The notes: a model not told the origin generated them from the sequence alone. A stretch of DNA of 45,700 bases from an uncultured Clostridia bacterium (GCA_947595235.1 CANQEP010000004.1:1-45700), one strand, 5' to 3'; counted from the stretch's first letter, positions 15,571-23,972 are shown. Made by a program: numbers and translations.

Positions 15571-16125
15571 TTAGTTTTCGAAAGTCTTGATGTATTTAAC
15601 AACATTATTTTTAAGGGTGGACATCGCGCCGTTATTCAAGATGTAGTGGTCGGCAATGCCTATTGGACCGCCCTTTTCAATGTTCTCAATTTCGGCATAG
15701 TCGCGAGAGAGCGAGGTTGCCTCGTCCATTGGTCTGAAATCGCGAGACTTCAAGCGCTCGCGCCTCACTGGAGCGTCGGTTGCAATGCAAAGCACTTCAA
15801 ACGCGCTTCCAAACTTCTCTTTAACAATCTTATACTCGCTCCAAGAGTACATGCTCTCGATAACAACATTGCTCTTTTTCACGGCCTTTTCAATCTCGGG
15901 AAGAAAAATCTTTGCATAAATGCCCTTGTCTCCGCTGGCGCGAAGCATCTCACGGACCTTGCGCTCGTTCTCTTCGTTTATCTCTAGCCCAAGTTCCTTC
16001 ATCTTCAAAAATGTGGCCTCACCAAAATACACCTTGTGCCAGCCCCTTTTAACAAATTCATCAACGGCAACACTTTTTCCGCTACCACACATGCCAACAA
16101 CGGCAACAATCTTATGTTTTGCCAT
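15571..16125 (-). CDS. P-loop kinase of the dephospho-CoA-kinase/UPF0200-like type
   Basis: 184 residues. A Walker A loop GMCGSGKS is at residues 11-18. The remainder follows the nucleoside-monophosphate-kinase-like fold: a lid-like basic segment (PVRRERLKSRDFRP) and a C-terminal IADHYILNNGAMSTLKNNV of the type seen in dephospho-CoA kinase and UPF0200 proteins. It lacks enough of the CoaE signature to call it coaE. AAAGGGGGTG lies upstream of the ATG, and a TTGACA-17-CATAAT promoter serves it. The downstream ART-like pair is on the same strand but has its own promoter. Confidence 0.65.
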   Translation of the reverse strand: MAKHKIVAVVGMCGSGKSVAVDEFVKRGWHKVYFGEATFLKMKELGLEINEENERKVREMLRASGDKGIYAKIFLPEIEKAVKKSNVVIESMYSWSEYKIVKEKFGSAFEVLCIATDAPVRRERLKSRDFRPMDEATSLSRDYAEIENIEKGGPIGIADHYILNNGAMSTLKNNVVKYIKTFEN

Positions 16126-16146
16126 AACGCACCCCCTTTTATTTTT

Positions 16147-16175
16147 ATTATGAAAAATATAATAAATATTGTCAA
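16147..16175 (-). promoter_or_regulatory. Promoter for the P-loop kinase gene
   Basis: On the minus strand TTGACA (16175-16170), spacer 17, CATAAT (16152-16147). The start is predicted near 16140, and the leader carries AAAGGGGG. Confidence 0.65.
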
Positions 16176-16225
16176 CAAAACAAGATAAAATTTAAAAATC
16201 GTTTTATGTTGGGCGCAAAAAATAT

Positions 16226-16231
16226 TATAAT
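16226..16231 (+). promoter_or_regulatory. -10 box of a leaderless-type comF promoter
   Basis: A consensus TATAAT ends 7 bases before the A of the ATG at 16238. There is no Shine-Dalgarno sequence. The -35 region is poor (TTTATG at a 17-base spacing), so this promoter is less certain than the others. Confidence 0.45.
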
Positions 16232-16237
16232 TATACT

Positions 16238-16984
16238 ATGCCAAATAAATTTATGAAACTTCTCACAAAAGCCGAGGACTTTCTTTTGAGCGCACACTCT
16301 TGTATTTTCTGCCGTCGCGAGTGCGACACAGACAGCCCCTACAGAATTTGCTCAAGGTGCCTTAAGAGAGTGGATTTTATTGGCGACAAGTTTTGCCTTA
16401 AGTGTGGCGTGAAGATTGGCGAGGGCTACGACTTTTGCGTAAACTGTCAAGAGACCTCTTTCGACTTTGACTACTCGCGCTCGGTCTTCACCTACGACGA
16501 CCTTACAAGGCCAATGATAATGAACTTCAAGTATAACGGGCAAAGGACACTAAAGGCTCCACTTGGCAAACTTCTTGCCGATTACTATGACCAAAGCGAC
16601 ATCGTTGCCGACATTGTGACCTATGTTCCAATGCCAAAGAAGAGGCAAAAGGCAAGGGGCTATAACCAGGCGAAGGAACTTGCCGACGAGTTTTGCACTT
16701 TGACGGGGATGCCTCTTGTAGATGTTTTGGCAAGAACAAAAGAGAGCGAGAGGCAAGCATCATTAAACGCGAAGCAGAGGGCGGAGAACATTAAGGGGAG
16801 TTTTGAGGCAATCAACAAAGCAAAAATCAAGAAAAGGAATATTTTAATTATCGACGACGTTTCAACAACGGGTGCGACCACCAGCGAGTGCGCAAGAGTT
16901 TTGAAGAAGGCGGGAGCAAGTAGCGTTGCCGTTCTAACTTTGGCAAAGACCAATCGCACAGCAATAAATTTTGAAGTGTCGTAG
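16238..16984 (+). CDS. comF: ComF-family phosphoribosyltransferase-like protein
   Basis: 248 residues. The N-terminal 75 residues contain four cysteine pairs (CIFC, CSRC, CLKC, CVNC), a double zinc-ribbon typical of ComF/ComFC. The phosphoribosyltransferase fold follows, with PRPP loop IIDDVSTTGATT near residues 206-217 and the YVPMPKKRQKARGYNQAKEL segment of the family. ComFC is linked to DNA uptake in natural transformation and to late steps in transforming DNA integration in other Firmicutes; no other com genes are visible here. The start has no ribosome binding site and is likely leaderless. No clear terminator precedes secA. Confidence 0.85.
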   Translation: MPNKFMKLLTKAEDFLLSAHSCIFCRRECDTDSPYRICSRCLKRVDFIGDKFCLKCGVKIGEGYDFCVNCQETSFDFDYSRSVFTYDDLTRPMIMNFKYNGQRTLKAPLGKLLADYYDQSDIVADIVTYVPMPKKRQKARGYNQAKELADEFCTLTGMPLVDVLARTKESERQASLNAKQRAENIKGSFEAINKAKIKKRNILIIDDVSTTGATTSECARVLKKAGASSVAVLTLAKTNRTAINFEVS

Positions 16985-17055
16985 CAAAAAACATTAAAAA
17001 TTTCCACTTTTCGGCAAAGAAAAGTACAAGAAAACCAAACACTTTTTATTTCTTC

Positions 17056-17084
17056 TTTACATTTTTGAGTATTTATTATATATT
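17056..17084 (+). promoter_or_regulatory. secA promoter
   Basis: TTTACA (17056-17061), spacer 17, TATATT (17079-17084). The start is predicted near 17091, leaving a 17-base leader with GGAGAG. Confidence 0.65.
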
Positions 17085-17107
17085 ATTTCTAGTATTTGGA
17101 GAGAATT

Positions 17108-19783
17108 ATGGGACTTTTTTCATTTTTATCTAATTTCGACAACAACAAAAGTTTGAAAAAACTTGAAAAAATAGCAGCAAAAATTGAAGCATTATCCGAC
17201 AAATATTCTGCCATGAACGACGACGAGTTGAAGTCGCAGACTGGCATTTTGAAGGAGCGTTTGTCAAAAGGGGAGACCCTTGACGACATTTTGCCCGATG
17301 CGTTTGCAGTTGTTCGCGAGGCGGCATCAAGAGTGCTCAAGATGAGACACTTCCATGTTCAGTTGCTCGGCGGTATCGTGCTTCACCAAGGCCGTATAAG
17401 TGAGATGAAAACTGGTGAAGGAAAGACTCTTGTTTCAACCCTTCCCGCCTACCTAAATGCACTTTCGGGAAAGCCTGTGCACATTGTCACTGTCAACGAG
17501 TATTTGGCAAAGCGTGACGCTGAGTGGATGGGCAAAATTCACAAGTTCTTGGGGCTCACCGTTGGCGTTGTTTATGCCAACCAGCCTTTCGACGAGAAAC
17601 GCGAGGCATATAAGTGCGACATAACCTATGGAACGAACAGCGAATTTGGTTTTGACTACCTTCGCGACAATATGTGTCTCAGCAAAAAGGACATGATGAT
17701 GCGTGGCCTTGAATTTGCTATTATCGACGAGGTCGACAGCATCCTTATCGACGAGGCGCGAACCCCTCTTATTCTTTCGGGTCCAACGGGCGAGAGCAGT
17801 GACGAGTATGTTACCGCGTGCCGTTTTGCGAAGTCTCTTAAAGACGAGGATGTCAGCATCGACGAAAAGAAAAAGGCAATCCACCTCACCGAAGAGGGCG
17901 TTGCAAAGGCCGAACGTTTCTATAAAATTGAGAACCTTTCTGACGTTGAAAACACCTCTATTAACCACAACATCAACAACGCCATTCGCGCAAGGTTCAT
18001 GATGAAGAAAGACAACGACTACATTGTTCGTGACGGCGAGGTCTTGATTGTTGATGAGTTCACTGGACGTATCATGGTGGGCAGACGCTTCAGCGACGGA
18101 CTTCACCAAGCCATCGAAGCAAAAGAGGGCGTAAAAATCAATGCCGAAAACAAGACTCTTGCAACAATAACCCTTCAAAACTTCTTCAAGATGTACAACA
18201 AAATCAGCGGTATGACTGGTACTGCAAAGACCGAAGAGGGCGAGTTCAAAGACATCTATGGCCTTGACGTTGTTATCATCCCAACCAACACGCCCGTTAG
18301 GAGAATTGACGCGAACGACATCTTCTATTTTAGCCACGATGCGAAGATAAAAGCCATTTGCGACGACGTTAAAGATTGCTACGAGAGGAAGCAACCCGTC
18401 TTGGTTGGTACAATAACCGTTGAAAAGTCTGAGGAACTCAGCAAAGAACTCAAAAAACTTGGCATTCCTCACAATGTCCTAAATGCCAAGAACCACGAAA
18501 AGGAAGCCGAGGTCGTTGCTCAAGCGGGCAGACTTGGTGCGGTTACAATCGCAACCAACATGGCTGGTCGTGGAACGGATATCATGCTTGGCGGTAACGC
18601 AGAATTCAAGGCAAAGCAAGCCATGAAGAAAAAGGACTACGACGAGGAACTTGTTGAACTTGCGTCGTCATACTTCCCAGTGACCACCGACGAAGAGAAA
18701 GAGGCTCGCGAGGTCTATCAAGGGCTTTTGAAAGAGTTTGACAAAGAGGTCAAGGAAGAAAAAGAAAAGGTGGTTGAACTCGGTGGCTTAAAGATTATTG
18801 GCACCGAGCGTCACGAGTCAAGGCGTATCGACAACCAGTTGCGTGGTCGTTCGGGTCGTCAAGGCGACCCCGGCTACTCGGTCTTCTATATCTCTGCCGA
18901 CGACGACCTTGCAAGAATATTTGGCTCTGAAAGGCTAAAAAAAATGGCAAGTATGCTCAAACTTGACCCCGACGTTTCAATCAACTGGAAATTCTTCTCT
19001 CGAAGCGTAGAGACCGCGCAAAAGCGTGTTGAGGGCAACAACTTCACCATAAGAAAGCAAGTTGTTGAGTTCGATAACGTCTTGAACAGACAGCGTGAAG
19101 AGGTCTATAAAGAGCGTAACAGAATCCTTGACGGCGAGGACGTTCACGACAAGATTGTTGAGATGATTGGCGAGGTTGCCGACGAAATTGTCTATGAGTA
19201 CGACAACGAGAAAGAGCCCGACGAAGTGGATATTGAGGCGTTCAACAACGAACTTGAAAAGAGACTTCTTGAAAAAGGCACAAACTTCATCACTCTTGAA
19301 ACGCTTAACAAGTACTCGTCAAGAGAACTCTCAGAAGAGATATTCGCTCGCGCAAAAGACAAGTATGAGCAAAAGAAGAAAGAGAACGAAGAAAAGGGCG
19401 TCAACTTTGGCGACGTTGAAAGGCACATCCTTCTTAACATCATGGACAGAAAGTGGATTGACCACATCGACGACATGGACAACTTGCGTCAAGGCGTTGG
19501 CCTTAGGGCATACGGCAACAAGAACCCAATAACAATCTATCAGACCGAGGGCTTTGACATGTTTGACGACATGATAAGTTCAATGCGTCGCGATGTTGCG
19601 AACGCCATGATGGGCGTTAGAATAGATATTGGCGAGCCAATGCCAAAAAGGAATGTTCCAAAGGCGAACCGCACCGCCCCTCAAGGAACAATAGTAAACA
19701 AAGAAAAGCGCGTCGGCAGAAACGACCCATGCCCATGTGGCTCTGGCAAAAAGTACAAAAACTGCCACGGCAAGAACGTGTAA
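17108..19783 (+). CDS. secA: Preprotein translocase ATPase SecA
   Basis: 891 residues from the ATG at 17108, chosen because GGAGAG lies 6-10 bases upstream; an in-frame TTG at 17096 is inside that ribosome binding site. Walker A is KTGEGKT (near residue 102), Walker B is IIDEVDSILIDEARTPLI, the helicase motif MAGRGTDIMLGG and the GTERHESRRIDNQLRGRSGRQGD segment follow, and the C-terminal zinc site is CPCGSGKKYKNCH. SecA drives post-translational export through SecYEG and serves the lipoproteins in this window. It is a single gene with its own promoter and terminator; only one SecA is seen. Confidence 0.97.
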   Translation: MGLFSFLSNFDNNKSLKKLEKIAAKIEALSDKYSAMNDDELKSQTGILKERLSKGETLDDILPDAFAVVREAASRVLKMRHFHVQLLGGIVLHQGRISEMKTGEGKTLVSTLPAYLNALSGKPVHIVTVNEYLAKRDAEWMGKIHKFLGLTVGVVYANQPFDEKREAYKCDITYGTNSEFGFDYLRDNMCLSKKDMMMRGLEFAIIDEVDSILIDEARTPLILSGPTGESSDEYVTACRFAKSLKDEDVSIDEKKKAIHLTEEGVAKAERFYKIENLSDVENTSINHNINNAIRARFMMKKDNDYIVRDGEVLIVDEFTGRIMVGRRFSDGLHQAIEAKEGVKINAENKTLATITLQNFFKMYNKISGMTGTAKTEEGEFKDIYGLDVVIIPTNTPVRRIDANDIFYFSHDAKIKAICDDVKDCYERKQPVLVGTITVEKSEELSKELKKLGIPHNVLNAKNHEKEAEVVAQAGRLGAVTIATNMAGRGTDIMLGGNAEFKAKQAMKKKDYDEELVELASSYFPVTTDEEKEAREVYQGLLKEFDKEVKEEKEKVVELGGLKIIGTERHESRRIDNQLRGRSGRQGDPGYSVFYISADDDLARIFGSERLKKMASMLKLDPDVSINWKFFSRSVETAQKRVEGNNFTIRKQVVEFDNVLNRQREEVYKERNRILDGEDVHDKIVEMIGEVADEIVYEYDNEKEPDEVDIEAFNNELEKRLLEKGTNFITLETLNKYSSRELSEEIFARAKDKYEQKKKENEEKGVNFGDVERHILLNIMDRKWIDHIDDMDNLRQGVGLRAYGNKNPITIYQTEGFDMFDDMISSMRRDVANAMMGVRIDIGEPMPKRNVPKANRTAPQGTIVNKEKRVGRNDPCPCGSGKKYKNCHGKNV

Positions 19784-19844
19784 AAAGAAAAATATTTACA
19801 AATACGCCTGGAACTTAATTTAACAAAATTTAATTTATAAATGT

Positions 19845-19874
19845 AAAAAACGCGATTAAATTCGCGTTTTTTTA
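19845..19874 (+). terminator. secA terminator
   Basis: A-run, CGCGA, loop TTAAAT, TCGCG, seven Ts. The flanking As allow it to act in both directions, so it may also end the minus-strand gene that stops at 19909. Confidence 0.75.
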
Positions 19875-19908
19875 CAATCTAATTTTATTTTTTTTGCATT
19901 TTTTTGCT

Positions 19909-21249
19909 TTAACCAATAACAAATATTGGCTTGACTCTAAGTTTGTTTCTATCCATTCTGAAGCCTTCAATTTTGCCGTCGGCAGATATTTTCATGGAAA
20001 TGCCATAGTTTGAAAGAGTTTTTGCTGCGGCAAGGCGTCCACCACCAACGCTGCCCGCCTCAATCTTTATGATTGCACCGCACGCTATAATACTTCCGTC
20101 ATAGTCAATGATTGTTGCACCGTCAATGCCGATTAGTTCTTGGCGAAGTTTTCTGTCAAGTTCTTGGAACTTTTTCCCTTGAATTATTCTTATGAGGTTG
20201 GCAGATTTTGAGCAACGGTCCTCTTTTAAGAACTCTTCAAATGGTGGTATTTCGGTCTGCCCGTCAAGGCCAACAAAGAAAGATTGGTTAATTCTTTCTT
20301 GCTGTTTATAGTCGTAGCAATCTTTGAAAAGAAGGTCGCCAGCGTCGATGTGCTTTAGAATATTCATTCTGTCACCGCTGTTGACGTGCACAATGCATCC
20401 GCCGTCACGCGCGAATGAGGTGTCAAGGGCAGAGAGGTATATGGCCTTTCTGACGTCTTCGACTTCGTTCGCCTTGTCTGCCAGTTTGCTAATGATTTCT
20501 TCGTGAGAAAAGCAGACCCATGCGCCGTTTCGCTTTGCAAAAAGAAGTTGGCGGTCTTTGAAAATAAGAACATCGCCCTCACTGACAAGGCACACGCCAA
20601 TTTTTGCACCCGTGCAGAGGTTCGCCATGTCGATATATTCATATGGGGCGAGCAAATTTCTGTTGGGGGAGTGCCCCAGAGACTGATAAGAAAGAAGATA
20701 TCCATCAGAAGAAATTGCCATGCACGTGTTTTTCCCGTCAGACAAAAGAGCAGAATAGTCTTTTCTTAAAATGTGGTCAATGCGCATATTGGGGTTTGTT
20801 TCTTTCGGGCACTTCGTGTTTGTTACAATAAAGCCAAATTGTGCTTTTCGCCCTTCATAGGTTCTTAGTCCCCATTGAGAGACCACAGTAAGAAGGGTGT
20901 TGAGCGTTTCGCCCGCACTTTTTGAAAGCGCCTTGCAAATCGCTCTTTGAGTCACTTGACCTTCAAGGCCTTGCAAAAAATCTTCTCCAAGGTCGGTCTT
21001 GAAGATTATATTGCTCTCTTCAATTATTGAGCGAACAAGCGAAAGTTCGAAAGTTTTGAAGGGTTGAACGCGTTTTATCACAAAGCGAGTCGCGTCATTT
21101 CGGCTGAACTTAACGAGCAAAGTTCCACCAGTGCCTTGCGCCACGCAGGCATCTCTTGGGCCAGACTCCTCCTCACCAGCAATTTCTGAGCCGGCGAACA
21201 TTGAGAGGATGTGGTCATGCAGGAAAGTTAAAAAGCGTTCTCGTTTCAT
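19909..21249 (-). CDS. Divergent diadenylate-cyclase (DisA_N/DAC)-like protein
   Basis: 446 residues. The C-terminal 70 residues resemble the diadenylate cyclase domain: IDGATIIDYDGSIIACGAII (DGA motif at 376-378) followed by VGGGRLAAAKTLSNYGIS, where canonical enzymes have G-T-R-H-R-A-A. Here the RHR triad is replaced by Arg405-Leu-Ala, so c-di-AMP synthesis by the standard mechanism is doubtful. The N-terminal 370 residues are not recognised; they could be a sensor region as in DAC proteins with N-terminal sensor domains. There is no transmembrane segment, unlike CdaA. AGAGGG lies before the ATG. The gene is convergent with secA and divergent from the hydrogenase-like gene. Function is open. 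Confidence 0.55.
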   Translation of the reverse strand: MKRERFLTFLHDHILSMFAGSEIAGEEESGPRDACVAQGTGGTLLVKFSRNDATRFVIKRVQPFKTFELSLVRSIIEESNIIFKTDLGEDFLQGLEGQVTQRAICKALSKSAGETLNTLLTVVSQWGLRTYEGRKAQFGFIVTNTKCPKETNPNMRIDHILRKDYSALLSDGKNTCMAISSDGYLLSYQSLGHSPNRNLLAPYEYIDMANLCTGAKIGVCLVSEGDVLIFKDRQLLFAKRNGAWVCFSHEEIISKLADKANEVEDVRKAIYLSALDTSFARDGGCIVHVNSGDRMNILKHIDAGDLLFKDCYDYKQQERINQSFFVGLDGQTEIPPFEEFLKEDRCSKSANLIRIIQGKKFQELDRKLRQELIGIDGATIIDYDGSIIACGAIIKIEAGSVGGGRLAAAKTLSNYGISMKISADGKIEGFRMDRNKLRVKPIFVIG

Positions 21250-21470
21250 CTATGCCCTCTTTTCTTGTTAACCTTTTATTTCTCTAATTTAATATTACAT
21301 TAAACTTTTTAAAAAATCTACTTTTTTTCAACCAAATTTTAACAATTTTATGCCAATTTTGCGTTTTTTGCATGGTTTTTCCGCTCTTATGATATATTAA
21401 CTATACATTTGACTTAACTCAAAGTTTTAGTGTACAATTTATTTATATTCATAAGCGGGGCGATTTATCT
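21250..21470. other. Divergent intergenic region
   Basis: AT-rich, 221 bases between two divergent genes. It holds the promoter for the hydrogenase-like gene and presumably one for the DAC-like gene. Going leftwards, TAATAT is a possible -10 near 21287-21300, but I see no good -35. No palindrome or riboswitch is evident. Confidence 0.4.
21409..21438 (+). promoter_or_regulatory. Promoter for the [FeFe]-hydrogenase-like gene
   Basis: TTGACT (21409-21414), spacer 18, TACAAT (21433-21438). The predicted leader is about 26 bases with only a weak GCGGGG ribosome binding site. Confidence 0.55.
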
Positions 21471-22742
21471 ATGAAAAACGACAAAATTTTGACAATTTAT
21501 AATTTTTGCGACAGTTGTAAGTATATTCTCTCTGAGCATGGCGATGACCTTGAATGGCTCAACAAAATAAAACCCATTCGCGAAGGGAAAATCGGCTATT
21601 GTTTTTTGTGTGGTCAACCCATCTTAAACGAGGTCAATCCCTTTGAAAAGGACCTTGACCTTTTGGAGAGTGCGCTTAACAATCCAAACATAAAAGTTGT
21701 TTGCTTCACCGCGCCTTCTGTTCGTGTTGCGCTGGGCGACGAGTTTAACATGGAGGCGGGAGCCTTCGTGCAAGGTAAAATGGTTTCTGCCCTAAAAAAT
21801 CTGGGTTTTCATGCCGTTTTTGACATGAACTCCGCTGCCGACTTCACAATTATGGAAGAGGCGAACGAGTTTTGCGAAAGGCTGAAAAATGGTGGACCAC
21901 TGCCAATGTTCACAAGTTGCTGCCCCGGGTGGGTCAATTATGCAACGAATGTCTGCAAAGACTATATAAAGAACCTCAGCACTGCAAAGAGCCCGCAACA
22001 GATGTTTGGCGCGCTCATAAACGAGTATTATGCAAAAAATAACAACATAAAAAGTGGCGAATTGTTTGTTGTTTCTATTGTCCCATGCCTTGCAAAAAAA
22101 CTTGAACTTAGAGAGAGTTCAAATGTCAGCGTTGGCTATGATGTTGATGTTGCAATAACAACAAAGGAACTTGCAACGTATTTAAAGTACAAGGGCATAG
22201 ACTTTGCATCACTGCCCGACAGCGACTTTGACGACTTCTTTGGAACTGCCAGCGGTGCGGGAGCAATTTTTGGCAATACTGGTGGAGTTATGGAGGCTGT
22301 TCTAAGAACGCTTGGCGACACTCTCACAAACAAAAAACAGAGAAAACTGGACTATAACATGGTGAGAGGGCTTGACGGCATAAGGCGTGCGAGCGTTAAA
22401 ATGGGGGACCGAGAACTCCACCTTGCAGTTGTTATGGGGCTTAGGAACTTGCCTGTCATTTTCAAAGAACTTGAAACTCAGCCCCACAAATATGACTTTG
22501 TTGAGGTCATGGCATGTGAAGGGGGCTGTATTGGTGGCCCTGGGCAACCAAACGTTTTGGGACTTTCAAAAGAAGAGGTCTTAAGAAAAAGGGCGAGCGG
22601 ACTTTATGCTGGCGAGAAAAATAGGCTTGAAAGAAAGGCACACAAAAATCCCGCAGTGATAAAAATCTATAAAGAATTTTTGGACGGTGTTGGGAGCGAA
22701 AAAGCAAAAAAACTACTCCATAGAACGTATAATATCGACTGA
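21471..22742 (+). CDS. [FeFe]-hydrogenase-domain protein with altered N-terminus
   Basis: 423 residues. All three H-cluster signatures are present in slightly altered form: TSCCPGW (Cys150, usually TSCCPAW), VPCLAKKLE (Cys206, usually MPCxxKxxE) and MACEGGCIGGPGQP (Cys349, Cys353; usually GGGQP). The N-terminus lacks the ferredoxin-like F-cluster domains of standard HydA; in their place are CxxC pairs at Cys13/Cys16 and Cys44/Cys47, suggesting a zinc ribbon or a single metal site. The enzyme would reduce protons or oxidise H2 in the cytosol, or act as a sensor; the P in GGPGQP and the valine in VPC are unusual. No hydE, hydF or hydG maturase is in the window. It is a single-gene unit closed by a strong terminator. 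Confidence 0.8.
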   Translation: MKNDKILTIYNFCDSCKYILSEHGDDLEWLNKIKPIREGKIGYCFLCGQPILNEVNPFEKDLDLLESALNNPNIKVVCFTAPSVRVALGDEFNMEAGAFVQGKMVSALKNLGFHAVFDMNSAADFTIMEEANEFCERLKNGGPLPMFTSCCPGWVNYATNVCKDYIKNLSTAKSPQQMFGALINEYYAKNNNIKSGELFVVSIVPCLAKKLELRESSNVSVGYDVDVAITTKELATYLKYKGIDFASLPDSDFDDFFGTASGAGAIFGNTGGVMEAVLRTLGDTLTNKKQRKLDYNMVRGLDGIRRASVKMGDRELHLAVVMGLRNLPVIFKELETQPHKYDFVEVMACEGGCIGGPGQPNVLGLSKEEVLRKRASGLYAGEKNRLERKAHKNPAVIKIYKEFLDGVGSEKAKKLLHRTYNID

Positions 22743-22800
22743 TTTGCGAAAAATTGAGAGATTTACGGCAAATAGAATAGTAAAACCGCACAAAAACTGC

Positions 22801-22828
22801 AAAACGGGTCAATTTTGACCCGTTTTTT
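22801..22828 (+). terminator. Terminator after the hydrogenase-like gene
   Basis: AAAACGGGTCAA, loop TT, TTGACCCG, then six Ts. A strong stem. Confidence 0.9.
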
Positions 22829-22933
22829 ATGTAAAAAATGGCAAAATAAATATTTTTGGCAGAAAAAATGCTACTGCGAAGAAATGTGTGTTAATATAAA
22901 GGTGCGTGTGAGGGGCCGTAAGGAGAAGGAAAA

Positions 22934-23581
22934 TTGGAACTAATCGATTTGCTTAGTTGTTACTCTCTTGAAGTGGTCTTAATTGCGCTTGGGTGCTTTC
23001 TTTTGACCGAGGTTATAAAGTTGCCAATAAAAAAGGCAACCGCTCGCCTTGAAGAGGACAAAAGAAAAATGGTGAACATCGTCATTATGCTCATCCCTCT
23101 TGTTCTCTCTTGTGTGGCCAGTGTGTTATACTATGGCATCGCCTACAAAACATATTTTTCCATGACTGTACTTTCGTGCTGTGTTAGTTCGTATGTTTTG
23201 TCGCTATCCATGTATGCCATATTCTCGAGAATCTGGCTAGTTATAAAAGGCATCTATAGTGGCAAGGTCAGTTATAATGACGAACTGACAAAAGACGCTA
23301 TCTCTTACATCAAGGGCAAACTTAAAGAACTTTTAAAATCCCTCAAGATTGACGAAAAGGATCTTGCAAGCATTTTGTCAAGCCTTGAGGAATTAGCAAA
23401 ACAAAAAGAACTTTTAAGTGCAGACAAGGTTTGTATTGACCTTGAAAAAATCGCTGAAATCAACAGCGAACTTGACAAACTCTCAGCAGAAAAAACTGCA
23501 AAAGAGGCGTCAATTGCCCAGTGCAAAGAAAAAATAGAGAAGTATAATGCTGAACTTTACAAGAAAAACGACAATGTTTAA
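22934..23581 (+). CDS. Membrane protein with C-terminal coiled coil, unknown function
   Basis: 215 residues, TTG start with AAGGAG at 8 bases spacing. Three hydrophobic segments lie at about 12-32, 46-66 and 74-98, followed by a soluble segment from about 125 that becomes a charged coiled coil (residues 150-210, rich in Glu, Lys, Leu). I do not recognise a family. The size, three helices and charged C-terminus fit a small membrane scaffold; a holin-like role is possible, but there is no lysis context. -10 candidates lie in TTAATATAAAGG upstream, with no convincing -35. A strong terminator follows. Confidence 0.6.
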   Translation: MELIDLLSCYSLEVVLIALGCFLLTEVIKLPIKKATARLEEDKRKMVNIVIMLIPLVLSCVASVLYYGIAYKTYFSMTVLSCCVSSYVLSLSMYAIFSRIWLVIKGIYSGKVSYNDELTKDAISYIKGKLKELLKSLKIDEKDLASILSSLEELAKQKELLSADKVCIDLEKIAEINSELDKLSAEKTAKEASIAQCKEKIEKYNAELYKKNDNV

Positions 23582-23618
23582 TCTGTAATTTGGAGTTCAA
23601 CACAACCAACATCACGCC

Positions 23619-23652
23619 CTCGCGCCCGATATTCGGGCGCGAGTTCTTTTTT
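23619..23652 (+). terminator. Terminator after the coiled-coil membrane protein
   Basis: CTCGCGCCCGA, loop TAT, TCGGGCGCGAG, then TTCTTTTTT. An 11-bp GC-rich stem. Confidence 0.95.
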
Positions 23653-23701
23653 GCAAAAATAATTTTTCAAATGTAATAAATTGGCGTTGTGGTCATTGTT
23701 T

Positions 23702-23730
23702 TTTACATTTAAAAATTTATTTTATAAAAT
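23702..23730 (+). promoter_or_regulatory. Promoter of a short noncoding unit upstream of leuS
   Basis: TTTACA (23702-23707), spacer 17, TAAAAT (23725-23730). The start is predicted near 23737; no gene with a ribosome binding site follows before the leuS promoter. Confidence 0.5.
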
Positions 23731-23736
23731 TTAGGA

Positions 23737-23898
23737 AGGGCGTGGAGCCGTGGCTAAAAGGTACTTGGAGTGATATCGCACGCAAATTTTAAGAAAAAAC
23801 TTGACAAAAACGGGATATTATGTTCTTCTTATATTAAGAATTGCATTGACCTTATTTATAAGGAATAGGCGAAAGGCCAGAATTGCAGTTCTTTTTTT
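23737..23898 (+). ncRNA. Candidate small RNA or leader upstream of leuS
   Basis: About 160 bases bounded by a promoter (23702-23730) and a weak hairpin with a T-run (AGAAT, loop TGCA, GTTCT, then Ts, 23879-23898). Near its 5' end, GCGTG pairs with CACGC across a 35-base interval that includes a small GCC/GGC hairpin. The T-box consensus AGGGTGGNACCGCG is not present; GGGCGTGGAGCCGTGGC only resembles it loosely. The only reading frame (starting TTG at 23801) has no ribosome binding site. It may be a small RNA or an unrecognised leader. Confidence 0.3.
23850..23863. promoter_or_regulatory. Inverted repeat, possible operator
   Basis: CCTTAT-TT-ATAAGG, six base pairs around a two-base centre, in the noncoding interval upstream of leuS. 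The short centre argues for a protein site rather than a hairpin. Confidence 0.3.
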
Positions 23899-23925
23899 GT
23901 TGAAAGTTTTATACTGCAAAAATTC

Positions 23926-23954
23926 TTTACTTTGTGAGGGGTTTGTGGTATATT
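23926..23954 (+). promoter_or_regulatory. leuS promoter
   Basis: TTTACT (23926-23931), spacer 17, TATATT (23949-23954) with TGG upstream. The start is predicted near 23961, so the leader is about 12 bases and holds AGGTGA. Confidence 0.6.
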
Positions 23955-23972
23955 TTTTCTTAGGTGAATTTT

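Noticed and set aside
17453..18472. 339-codon open frame antisense to secA
   Set aside because: It lies wholly inside the conserved secA reading frame, has no ribosome binding site and its product looks like no protein family. The openness follows from codon bias of secA.
23737..23770. T-box riboswitch for leuS
   Set aside because: GGGCGTGGAGCCGTGGC looks a little like the T-box sequence, but the consensus AGGGTGGNACCGCG is not there. It lies directly after a promoter, leaving no room for stem I, and leuS has its own promoter downstream.
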